From Saussurea involucrata (lineage: Eukaryota; Streptophyta; Magnoliopsida; Asterales; Asteraceae), in assembly GCA_033807775.1 (NCBI GenBank), contig CM066314.1, forward strand, positions 146,929,429 through 146,993,428: a DNA stretch of 64,000 bases, given 5' to 3'. The notes under the pieces are model-generated. The model searched no databases. It was not told where the DNA came from and saw only the letters and a list, made by a program, of their open reading frames with translations. The position numbers were made by a program, and so were the translations under genes. Position 1 is the stretch's first letter. Each line of letters opens with the position of its first letter. Positions 10,819 through 22,100 of this stretch are shown here, one piece after another.

Positions 10819-11480
10819 TGATACAGGAAGAATTCAAAGAATTCGAGAGATAATTAAGGGTTTTATAAATAATAATAAACGAACTCGAAAAGGTAAACGA
10901 GCCAAAAAGAGACTCGGAATTTGGCGTCGAAAAAGGATCAAACATAAAGCACCAAATGTAGAGGAAGTAGCAATAAAGAGCGAGAGTCAGATCGAACGAC
11001 AAGGCAGAAAAGGCAGAAACCAAAACAGTGTCTGGCGCCCTTGGTGGCGCTGGTTGAGACGCTCCAAGAGCCGCGCAGTACACTGCTACGTTAGTCCCAT
11101 TTGTGGCTATTTCAATTGAAGTCACGTGACCAACTCATCTCCTTTTTTATCCAATTCCTTTCCACGTGACCCACTTTCCACCATTTGGTTTTGGTTTAGA
11201 TTTGCAATTCCAAATCATAGATTTATTCCATTATCTTATTATTAATTTTAGTTTATAATTAAGTTAGCAATTATCTTTATAATTAGTTTAGTATTTATCG
11301 TTTTCTTAGTTTAGTATTATAAATAGGGTATTAGGGTTTCATTGTTAAGCAGCTTATTAATTAATAAAGTTTGTTTCTTTTAGAGTGGATTCTCTAATTC
11401 TTCGTGTTTTACAATTCGTAATCACGTTTATCAAATGGTTTAGACGCTTGTCGATCCTTCTGCAAACCCCCGCTGCGTCA
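10819..11480 (+). repeat. 5' LTR of gypsy element
   Basis: Starts TG and ends CA. Contains a TATA-like stretch (ATAAATAGGG, near 11320) and the AATAAA-type signal near 11363. A highly basic reading frame in its first 300 bases is shared with the 3' LTR. Confidence 0.92.
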
Positions 11481-11482
11481 AG

Positions 11483-11495
11483 TGGTATCAGAGCA
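11483..11495 (+). other. primer binding site (initiator tRNA-Met)
   Basis: TGGTATCAGAGCA, two bases after the 5' LTR. Confidence 0.9.
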
Positions 11496-11519
11496 GGATT
11501 CGCCTGTCTTTTCACCACC

Positions 11520-12910
11520 ATGGCAGATCAACAACTCGCTACCAAAGCAGTTTTTGTTGAGTCGGATGTGGCCTTATCCACAACACTCACGAACCTGACA
11601 GCACCAACATCGTCAACGACAACCATCGGATAAGAGACAGGTTTGAAGGACCAGCTAAGGCGCCATTTAATGGCAACCTTAACCGGGTCGATCCATCGAG
11701 TTCCGAATCCGAGGAGGAGGAGGAAGATTCCCAAGAAAAGATCCACGTCGTACTTCAACGAATACTCCTTTCGTCAAAGGAAGAAAGCCAACACGAAGAT
11801 CTTTTCCGATCGCATTGTTCGGTACACAAAAATGTATGTAACTTAGTTATCGACGATGGAAGTTGTGTGAACCTCGTGTCCCAAAAGTTAGTCGATTACT
11901 TTAACCTACCTACTCAACCACATGAAGCCCCGTATTCTCTTGGGTGGGTCAAGAATGGCTTTCAAGTTAGGGTCACGCAAACTTGCCGAGTGCCCATATC
12001 GATCGGGAAACACTATCGAGAAGAGGTCCTATGTGATGTCCTTGACATGGACGTTTGTCACATTCTGTTGGGTCAACCGTGGCAATGCGATAATCATGCA
12101 ACCTACAAGAGCCAAGCCGACATCGTACTATTTCGTTGGGGCGACCAAAAGATTGCCATGAGATCAATTAATAGCTTCGATGAAAGCCCCAACAAGAAGA
12201 GCCACCACAATAGCCGTATTATGGGCTCGATTTCACCCCTAATCAATCAACCGCCCATTCCGGAAAACCCACCGGAAAAAGAGGAAGTCTTGCCGGACAA
12301 GGGTGAAGATAAAGTCGCTCCTTTCGAAACAAAAGCACACCATACCGATCCGGAAGAGTCGACGACATATTTTGGGTCCCCGGTCAAAGAAACCGAAAAG
12401 AAGCTAACGGGAGACATCCTTGAGCCAACAAAACCGTTCAAGGTCGATGATCCCGAAGGTGATGTTCCCACTATTCAAGCACCCACGGCTCCGGTTCAAA
12501 GTACAATAAATCCCGGTAACGTCACTCTAATCTCTCACCCTTACGAGTTTAATAAAATATCACTCGTATGGAAACAATCGCGACAACCTCCGTTGGATTT
12601 TAAAGACCGGTCGGAAATTTTAAATTTGGAAGACTTAGTTGTGCATCCAAGCGGTTTGACGAAACGCATGTTCTACGAGCCAAGTAAAGCTGTTTTTCAA
12701 GTGAACTCGAGGACGAGTTCTTTTCAAGTGAGGGTGACTGATACAGGGAGAATTCGAAGAATTCGAGAGATAATTAAGGGTTTTATAAATAATAATAAAC
12801 GAACTCGAAAAGGTAAACGATCCAAAAAGAGACTCGGAATTTGGCGTCGAAAAAGGATCAAACATAAAGCACCAAATGTAAAGGAAGTAGCGATAAAAAG
12901 CGAGAGTTAG
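11520..12910 (+). pseudogene. gypsy gag/protease/pol remnant
   Basis: The gag ATG is at 11520 (MADQQLATKAVF) but stops after 37 codons. From about 11640 another frame is open, with an acidic SSSESEEEEE hinge, then the retropepsin flap and core: VIDDGSCVNLVS (about 11846-11880, where the usual motif has D-T/S-G or D-G-G) and DVCHILLGQPWQCD. A Pro/Glu-rich linker joins this to what looks like the pol C-terminus (EDLVVHPSG, SRTSSF). The frame continues 54 codons into the 3' LTR and ends with an Arg/Lys-rich tail. Missing: capsid, zinc knuckle, RT, RNase H and the integrase core. Confidence 0.8.
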
Positions 12911-13389
12911 ATCGAGCGACAAGCAGAAACCAAAACAGTGTCTGGCGCCCTTGGTGGCGCTGGTTGAGACGCTCCAAGAGCCGCGCAGTACACTGCTGCG
13001 TTAGTCCCATTTGTGGCTATTTCAATTGAAGTCACGTGACCAACTCATCTCCGTTTTTATCCAATTCCTTTCCACGTGACCCACTTTCCACCATTTGGTT
13101 TTGGTTTAGATTTGCAATTCCAAATCATAGATTTATTCCATTATCTTATTATTATTTTTAGTTTATAATTAAGTTAGAATTATATTTATAATTAGTTTAG
13201 TATTTATCGTTTTATTAGTTTAGTATTATAAATAGGGTATTAGGGTTTCATTGTTAAGCAGCTTATTAATTAATAAAGTTTGTTTCTTTTAGAGTGGATT
13301 CTCTAATTCTTCGTGTTTTACAATTCGTAATCACGTTTATCAAAGAGTTTAGACGTTTGTCGATCCTTCCGCAAACTCCCGCTGCGTCA
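12739..13389 (+). repeat. 3' LTR of gypsy element
   Basis: Pairs with 10819-11480 along its full length. A purine-rich GTGAGGGTGAC lies just before it and is the likely polypurine tract. Confidence 0.92.
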
Positions 13390-13431
13390 ATTTTATTATA
13401 AAATTTCTCTCCCAATATAAAATTTGTTAAT

Positions 13432-13432
<1 letters not shown>

Positions 13433-13522
<90 letters not shown>

Positions 13523-13527
13523 GAGAA
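13433..13527. repeat. (TA)n-(GA)n compound microsatellite
   Basis: About 55 bases of TA repeat followed by about 37 bases of GA repeat. ORFs across it are artefacts. Confidence 0.95.
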
Positions 13528-13877
13528 AGGTGAGTTCAAATGAAAACTCATTTTCATTTGTGTACATGATGACAAGTCACGACCATTGATCAAGATTTGA
13601 AAAACTAATCAATGGTTAAAACAAAACAAGATTAATTAAGAAGTGATTAGGAACAAAATTGGAATTTGAATATGCGCCCATCTTATTTGACTTTTTATTT
13701 TCTTTTTTAATTAAAAACTTTTACTCTCTTAAATTTTAAAATAAATTATCTTAAAAATTACTAATATTTTAATTAATCAAATTACATCAAAAAACAAGAA
13801 TTTCGAGCTCTTCGATATGACATCCACCTTGATATATTTTTTAACCGTTTTTACGTGAAATGTCACATATGTGTTAT

Positions 13878-14376
13878 ATTCATTATGAATATGTATGTAC
13901 GTCCCTGGGTGTCCACATTCAGTATGAATAACAAAGGTGAACGCCCATTCACTATTAATGATGAATAATACAGTATTCAATATTAATAATAAAGTATTTA
14001 TAGTGAATAATACAACATTCAGAATGATTAATACATGAATTCATGATTCGTGTATTATTCATCATGAATGATGTATTTTTTTTAAAGTAATCATGAATGA
14101 TGTATTATTTACCATGAATGTTGTATTATTCATCTTAAATGATACATTATTCATGATGAACAATAAATGAATGACAATGAAGATGTGGGCACATCGCGTG
14201 CTCTTTTTGTTTCCCGATTCGTAGCCGAAATTTGGTTTTATTCATTATGAATATGTATGCACATCCCCGGGAGTCCACATTCAGTATGAATATCAAAGGT
14301 GAACGTTCATTCAATATTCATAATGAATAATACAACATTCGGGATGAATAAAACACGAATTCATGAATCGTGTATG
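13878..14376. repeat. pair of diverged direct repeats, ATTCATNATGAAT-rich
   Basis: Blocks of about 140-185 bp starting at 13878 and 14238 share TTCATTATGAATATGTATG, CCACATTCAGTATGAATA, CAAAGGTGAACG and ACGAATTCATGA-type words. Between them are many ATGAATGATGTATTATT units. No coding content. The palindromic ATTCATGAAT words suggest a hairpin-rich repeat of unknown type. Confidence 0.65.
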
Positions 14377-14648
14377 TAACACCCTCAAAATCGGAAGAAA
14401 GAGCAACTAACTTTATTTTCGATAAAATAATCAAAAGATGATAAAATCCTTTCTACAAACCATCCTTGAAAGTACCTCAAATTTTAAACATCACAAATTC
14501 CACAATTAATAACTCAAGACGGGTGTTACTTAACACAATTACAAGTTGTTAATCTTAAATAAGTGCGGAAAACTTCACTAAGCAAAATCACTACTCGTGC
14601 ACTCTATTAGCACTCATCACTTCAGAGTGTAGCTAAAGCTATTTATAT
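14375..14648. repeat. possible LTR fragment
   Basis: Begins TGTAACACCC, a common start for plant chromovirus LTRs, and is cut at 14649 by the hAT-like insertion. No matching end or PBS found, so this is tentative. Confidence 0.3.
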
Positions 14649-15494
14649 TTTCCGTCCAGGGCCGTCCCTGGGGGAAGGCGGGCCTGGCGCACGCCCAGTG
14701 CCCAAGAAAATAGGGGCCCAAATTATTTAATTGTATACTATATAATTGTTAAAAATTTGTAAATAAAAAAACAAAAAAATTATAATATAATAGGACCCAA
14801 AAAAAGAAATTTTCACTGTATTAAGGGTCCAAACATGTATTAGTTAATTGCATTGGACAATAAAGTTTGTAAAAAGTTAATTGATTTTTCATTTTATATT
14901 ATTGGTTATTATTTCTCTAAGTTTTTTATCTAATACTAATATCTAAATACTATTTCTGCCTAGAAACATTTATATATAATTCATTACGCATCTTCCACAT
15001 ACTTTTTTTATTATTCATCCGAATAAATTTTGTTTTTTTGTTAAAATATAGTAGATTTTTGTTATTAACTAAGAAAATTCATACCTTTTGAAAACAATTA
15101 CCAACTATATCAGACGATTAAACTCATATCTATACTTATAATTTCAAAACTATCTTTCTCTTTTTTCATACATTATTGACTACTTACTACATAATATTGA
15201 GTGCATGAATCTTAATTACTATCTTAACTCTAAAACAAGAATAAGATCTCAAGCTATAACAACATGGACTTTCGATTCTAAGATTGATGGTTAATTAGAA
15301 ACAATTATTGATTGATGTTGCGCGAGGAATACCGGGAAAAAAGTTTTATATACATTAGTATTTCTTGAGTTCAAATATGTTATTTTTTATGATATAAACA
15401 ATATATTGGAAAAAAAAAATCTATAGCTACTAGGGGCCTATTTTTACATCTCGCCTAGGGCCTACAAAATGTCAGGAACGGGCCTGTTTCCGCC
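14649..15494. mobile_element. hAT-like non-autonomous element with 8-bp target duplication
   Basis: Near-perfect duplications TTTCCGTC (14649-14656) and TTTCCGCC (15487-15494) flank 14657-15486 (830 bp). The ends are CAGGGCCGTCCCTG on the left and, inverted, CAGGCCCGTTCCTG on the right. An 8-bp duplication and CAGGG ends are hAT features. The interior is AT-rich and non-coding. Confidence 0.85.
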
Positions 15495-15620
15495 AAATAC
15501 TTTTGGTATTGTTGCAAAAAACGATTTTAATAATCTTCTCCTATTAAACTTATTGTCACAATTCTTTGATGATGAATCTCTTTTGTTAACCTTTACATTT
15601 AGCTATAAAAAAAATACCAA

Positions 15621-15884
15621 GGGGCCGTTTACCAAACGAATCAAATTTAACACTATCACATACTTATCGTGTAAGGTTTTAGTCCGTTAAATCGGTTTCG
15701 TATGCAACAATATACCCGGTAAGCGCTAACCGTGATAAAAGTCGTCGTCTCACTTACCGGGGTAAGACTCTCAGTCCTTTCATTCACTCTTACCGGGTAA
15801 GATTTTTGGTTCTTGTCATATCAATCCGGTAAGTAATGTGACTTGGTAAGCGCTTACCCGGATAAGTATTTGATAAACGGCCCC
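15621..15884. mobile_element. MITE, TTACCGGGTAAG-palindrome family, copy 1
   Basis: Inverted ends GGGGCCGTTTACCAAACG and, on the right, TTTGATAAACGGCCCC. The interior is filled with CTTACCGGGTAAG-type palindromes. Three-base flanks CAA/TAA suggest a PIF/Harbinger (Tourist-like) origin. It ends about 175 bases upstream of the AKT1 TATA candidate. Confidence 0.75.
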
Positions 15885-16059
15885 TAACATAATCTCAACA
15901 AAATATAAAATTTAACGCATTTTGTTTTTTTTCTATTTATAATTTTTAAACTCAAATTAGAAAAGAAAAAAAAATTGAATTTTAGGAAAGTAGAACAAAC
16001 TTTAAAGACAAATAAATGGGGCCTACATATGAACACGTATCCAAGTATGGGGCGTTGTG

Positions 16060-16116
16060 TATATAGAGGCAGTTAGGCACATCAAGAGGAGACGAATGAG
16101 ATTGAAATCCTGCTAA
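16060..16116 (+). promoter_or_regulatory. AKT1 TATA candidate and 6-codon uORF
   Basis: TATATAG at 16060-16066 would place transcription start near 16095. A tiny ORF, ATG at 16096 to TAA at 16114-16116 (M-R-L-K-S-C), ends two bases before the first in-frame ATG (16119). Whether the uORF is in the mRNA depends on the true start site. Confidence 0.4.
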
Positions 16117-16169
16117 AAATGGCGGAAATCTTTGACACTCACCCAAAGCATGGAATTTTTAGGGTGTCA

Positions 16170-19100
16170 ATGTGTGGTGGCGCTCAAGAACTGGAACAGA
16201 TGTCTAGAGACGGCAGTCAATACAGTCTCACCACCGCAATCTTACCTTCTCTCGGAGCTCGCAGCAATCGCCGTGTTAAGCTACGCAATTTCATCATATC
16301 GCCTTACGATCGCCGTTACAGGTTTACCAGATCTCTCCAATTACTACAACATATTTACATGTGGAGATATGCATGATTGATTTTTGATGTGTTTAAGTGT
16401 TAATTTGTATCATTTTATGAGTGAAGTTATTATGCTGTGTAATTATTGGAGTCTGGATATTGATTCATTCATGGAGTTCATCTTTTGAATAAAGTCATTT
16501 GATCACTCTTAATGTCGCTTCAATCGTACTGCACGTTTTCGTAGTTATTTTAATTTTAATCATCGAGCTGCGTACCTTTAATTTATTTGTTTATTTACTT
16601 AATTTAATACTGTATCAATCTCTTAACAATCTATGAGCATTTTTCATTGTGAACTGCGTAGCATTTAGTTCCTTGTGAACGTTTTTGGAATCTCGTGTAC
16701 ATAAGTTTTTGAATTGGCCTGCATCGTTGAAGGAATTTGAATGAACATTTTGGAGTGATTGGATTGGACGATTTGATCTATTCTTGTTTCTCCTAGTTGA
16801 CTTCTTTGGATTTTTCTAATGATTCACAATGTCGAGTCTCCAAGAATGAGTTGTTCTTTGCTGTGTCTAGCTTTGACTCCTTTTGAATTCAAGGAGCAGA
16901 AGAATGACCTGAAAACTGTGACTTGAACGTGAATTACTTAGAAACCTGAAATTTGATCAATAGCAAGATCTTCCTCTTCATGATTTCTGCTGGTTTTTTT
17001 TGACTTATTACATCTTCAATCATATTGACAAGAATTGACTTCAATAGTTTCTTGTTTCTTGTTTCTTCTTCCTTGGTTACTATAATCAAGATAATTCAAT
17101 ATTGATTTAACATTAATTGAATTTGGATGTTGGTTCCGTCGATATCTTGGATTATGGTCTATGGCATGAAATATTGGTCACATAAACAATGCAAAAAAGA
17201 TTATGTATATATATAGCTGTATGCCTGTATGTATTATCTGTAAGGTCGTCATTTGAGTTTTTAAAAGTAGTCCAAAATTTGCTATTTATATTTACTTGAT
17301 TACTTGTGTCCATTTTTACTGAATCAAAGCTCAATTTTCAGGGCATGGGAGACATTTCTAGTAGTTTTGGTCCTCTATACTGCTTGGGTGTCCCCATTTG
17401 AATTCGGATTTCTTGAGAGGCCGCAGCAACCACTCTCGGTCATTGATAATGTTGTCAATGGGTTCTTTTTTGTTGACATTTTCCTTACCTTCTTCTTAGC
17501 TTACCTTGATAAAACTACCTACCTTCTTGTGGACGACCGAAAGAAGATTGCTTGGAGGTATACAAGCACCTGGTTGGCGTTTGATATAATTTCCACAATC
17601 CCTTCTGAACTAGTTCGGAAGATCTCAACTGGTCCTGTTCGAACCTATGGCTTATTCAACATGTTAAGACTCTGGCGGCTGCGCAGAGTTAGTGCCTTGT
17701 TTGCCAGGTACATTGTTTTCAATTTGGAATGTTTGGCTCTTTGTTGCTTATTGTCCTCCTTACTTCTGAACGGTAGTGCTTGTATGCAATGGTTTGTGCT
17801 TAGAGCATACTCTGTGAATGGGTCAAAACATGCATTCAAGAGGATAATGTAGTTATTATCTTTTTTTTTCAATTCTTTTTGTCCTTGAAACAGATGGGAG
17901 AAAGATAGGAACTTCAACTACTTCTGGGTCCGATGTGCCAAGCTTATTGCTGTAAGTATTTTTATCAAGGGCGGTATTTTGTATAATGAAATCTATCATA
18001 TGTAGAAGGCAATAAATTTGTGATCTTGGTATTAAGTTAGTTGTTAGCAGAAAGAACGTGTGATGTGAATTAAAATTCTATATGTTTTTATCTGTTTAGG
18101 TTACTCTTTTTGCCGTGCATTGTGCTGGGTGCTTCTACTATTACCTTGCTGCCCATTATCCTAATCCTGGCAAGACTTGGATAGGATACGGCAATGAGAA
18201 CTTCGAAAAGGAAAGAGTGTGGATTCGCTACGTGACATCCATGTACTGGTCAATTACAACTCTCACTACTGTTGGATACGGTGATTTGCATGCCCAGAAT
18301 AGAAGGGAGATGATATTTGTCATATGCTACATGCTTTTTAATCTTGGAATGACATCATATTTGATAGGAAATATGACCAATTTGGTTGTCCATGGAACCA
18401 GTAAAACCAGGCAATTTGTAAGTTCATTCTTTTTTAATCTTCAAAATCCTGTTTTGCCACATGATTCCTTCTTATGAGAGTGACACTTAGATCTTTTGTT
18501 CTAATAATAGAGAGACACCATTCAAGCTGCCTCAAGTTTTGCTCAGAGAAATCAGCTACCTGCTCGGTTGCAAGATCAGATGCTTGCACACTTGTGCTTG
18601 AAGTTCAGGACTGATTCAGAGGGTCTTCAGCAACAAGAGAGTCTCGATTCCCTTCCAAAAGCCATCCGGTCCAGCATATCTCATTTTCTTTTCTACTCAC
18701 TTCTGGATAAAGCCTACTTATTCCGTGGTGTGTCAAACGACTTGCTTTTTCAGCTGGTAAGTTCATAGCTTGCTAACTAAGTATATGAATTGGATAAAAT
18801 AATTGTCATCAAAATGTAACTGGCATTTGATGTCTGAAGGTTTCAGAGATGAAAGCAGAATACTTTCCTCCAAAGGAAGATGTCATTTTGCAGAATGAAG
18901 CACCAACGGATTTCTATGTGCTTGTTACAGGAGCAGTGGTAGATTTCTTCATTTTACTTCCATTGGCTTAAAAAGAATTTTATTCATCTTTATATAGCTA
19001 CACATTTCTTAATGGTGTTTAATGGTTAATCACTTGATCAGGAACTACTGGTTACGAGAAATGGAGTTGAACAGGCAAGATTTCATTCAAATGATATCAA

Positions 19101-22100
19101 ATATGCTTTTTCACTCATATTTTTTGAACTGAGGCGAGATTACTATCTTAAGATTGCAAGGTTATTGAAGAAAAACAATAATGACTGCAGGTTGTTGGAG
19201 AAGCTAAAACCGGTGAGCTTTGTGGTGAGATTGGGGTTCTTTGTTACAGACCTCAGCTCTTTACGGTGCGCACCAAGCGACTTAGCCAGTTACTCCGGTT
19301 GAACCGTACTACATTCTTGAGCATCATCCAGGCCAATGTTGGTGATGGGACCGTTATCATGAACAATCTCCTCAAGGTTTGTTTATCCTTTGTCAATCAC
19401 TAATGCCATGTTTTTGGCAATTGTAAGTCAGCTTGTTTTCTGAGCTTATTGAAAAAGCCCCATTTCATTAGCCATACGCTAGCTTCTTGTAAAGCTACTT
19501 CAAGTATCGATTCAAGAAGCTCCGGGGGCCTTTTTCAACTTTTTCCAATTACACCCCTTGTATTTTTCCAATGATAAAAGTTAACCCCTTGTATTACGAC
19601 CCTTGTACTTTTTCCAATTACGCCCCTTGTATTTTTCCAATGATAAAAATTAACTTTTTCCAACTTTTTCTGAGCTTACTGAAAAAGCCCCATTTGATTA
19701 GCCATATGCTAGCTTCTTGTAAAGCCACTCCAAGTAACGTTCCAAGAAGCTCCTCCTTGTATTTTTCCAATTAAACTTTCATCATGCCCTTTTAGGTCAT
19801 TTTACATTATCATCTAGTTCTTACCAAACCTGCCTAGCTTATCGGCTAACATCTAATTTATCAGCTATTTAGCCAATCATAGCCTAAAACTTATAGTGGG
19901 TGGGATTGGAGGCATGTCATTTTACTCTTTTGTTGTTTTGTATCCCCTTTTCTTGAAAACTTTAGCATATTTCCCATCTTTAGAAAGAGTAAAAACATTC
20001 TAGGCATAGTCTTCCAGAATTAAGCATCATTAAAAAATTAGAGAAGGCTGATTTTTTGTTGCTTAATGGAGCAGCATTTGAAAGACATAGATGATCCAGT
20101 AATGGAGGGAGTGCTGATGGAGACAGAGAACATGCTGGCTCGTGGTAGGATGGACTTGCCCCTGAGTTTATGTTTTGCGACACTTAGGGGAGACGATCTT
20201 TTACTGCACAAATTGTTAAAGCGAGGTCTCGATCCCAACGAATCAGACAACAATGGAAGAACAGCCCTGGTCTGTTGATTTTGTCTTAAGTCTTAACAGT
20301 CTCTTAACATTCTTCACCTGAATTCACATGATCCTAACTCAAATTGCTGGCTACTTCTTCCAGCACATAGCAGCATCAAAAGGAAATGCAAACTGTGTAC
20401 TCCTGCTGCTAGATTATGGAGCTGATCCCAATTGTAGAGGTAATCCTTTCTTCTCGAGCTAGAATTGTTAATATGTAACAACTCGTAAAGGGCCGTTTAT
20501 TCAAACACTTACTGGGTCGGGTAAATGCTTAACGGCAACAGTCACCAACATTTGCGGCCATCAAAATGGATTGGTGGTAAGCATCTTTTACCGGTAAACT
20601 CTTAACGGGTAAGAGTATTTTCTCTCACTTACCGGGTAAGATTTTAGTTCCTTGCTATGCCTCTTACCGGGTAAGTGCTTACCGGCAAGAGTCACCAACA
20701 TTTGTGGCCATCAAAATGAATTGGTGGTAAGTGTCTTGTACCCGGTAAACGCTTTACGGGTAAGAGTATTTTATGTCACTTACCGGGTAAGATTTTAGGT
20801 CCTTGCTATGCCTCTTACCGGGTAAGATTTTCTGTCATTGTTGTTATACTCACCCAGTAAAGCAAGTGACACCCGGTAAACGCTTACTCGGTAAGTGATT
20901 GATAAACGGACCCTAAGTTGAGCATTGCTCTGGATTTGACTAATTATTCTTTTCGACTTCTTTGACTAATTATGTTGGTCAAAATAATTTGAATTATTAA
21001 CACCATGAATTATGACACTATTAAATCAAACTCTCATCATCTGATGCATCATCAACCATGTCTCCATGGTTGCTTGATGACAATAATGGAGTTGTTTATG
21101 AATAATAGAATAACAATTAAGTCAACTATTCTAGTTTGCATCAATCATCTAGACATTAATTAAGCTGTATCTATACTATACTATAAAGTATTTGGTTCAA
21201 AGTCTTAAAAACAACTTTTTAAGCATTATGTACTACTATCTAATGTTAAATTACTTAATTTCAACTTTACAAGTAAACGATGCTTTGGTACAATTTTTTA
21301 AAGTTGCATGTTTGAACTCATATACAGGATAAACATGACATTTTAAATATAAATAATCTACAATATATAAGTAAGATCATCAATGAATTTTAACAGAATA
21401 TTTAATTATCTTTTTTATATAAAAAATTATATTACTAAACCTAAAATAAATTATATCACTATTAAACCTAAATTAAATTAAAATAAAAAATAAATTAAAC
21501 AAACTTATAAAAAACATTATCACCTTATCAAAATCATACAGAACCATATTATAAAATCAATAAAAACAAAAAAAAATTAAAAATTAAAATCAAGATATAT
21601 CGTGCTGGATTGCTAAGTACAGTAGTACACTTCTATTAGAATCTATACATATAATAAATAAGTAACTAGCATGCCACGTGTCGTTTTCTGGTGAGCCGAC
21701 TTCAGTATTTTCCCGCCTAAACATGTATCTGGACGCAGTTTACATTATAAGTTCAATTAGCACATCCAGATTCATTCCTCCTTAAATCTCTCCTAAACAT
21801 GTATTTGGACGCAGTTTACTTTTAACCCCTTATTTTTTTATTTTTCATTTTAGACTTATCATATAAACATAAATAATGTATATGAACTAAAATGCATTAA
21901 AAAAATATTTCTATTTTTTACAAATTATACCATTGTAATCGCTTCGTCAATACCTTCAAAATTAGCCCAATATTGAATATTTTTGAATTTAATTATATTA
22001 TTAAATATCATAAATATATATGAATTAACGTGTCATGATTAGTATGAGATTTGTTGAAATTAGTACGAGATTTGATACAAATAATCACTAAATTGTCGTG

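Larger units (their letters stand above)
10814..13394 (+). mobile_element. Ty3/gypsy deletion derivative, two LTRs, 5-bp target duplication
   Basis: The element is 10819-13389, flanked by ATTTT at 10814-10818 and 13390-13394. The two LTRs (662 and 651 bp) both start TGATACAGG and end GCTGCGTCA. They differ at roughly twenty sites by eye (about 3%), so insertion is fairly recent. A tRNA-Met primer site follows the 5' LTR. The 1.26-kb interior keeps a gag start, the aspartic protease and the far C-terminus of pol. Reverse transcriptase, RNase H and most of integrase are deleted, so it depends on other elements. Confidence 0.93.

Noticed and set aside
10775..11125. 116- and 104-codon ORFs on both strands
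   Set aside because: Inside the gypsy LTR. The plus frame is discussed as a possible tail; the minus one is its antisense.
13396..13593. 65-codon ORF with long Tyr/Ile run
   Set aside because: Translation of the (TA)n microsatellite.
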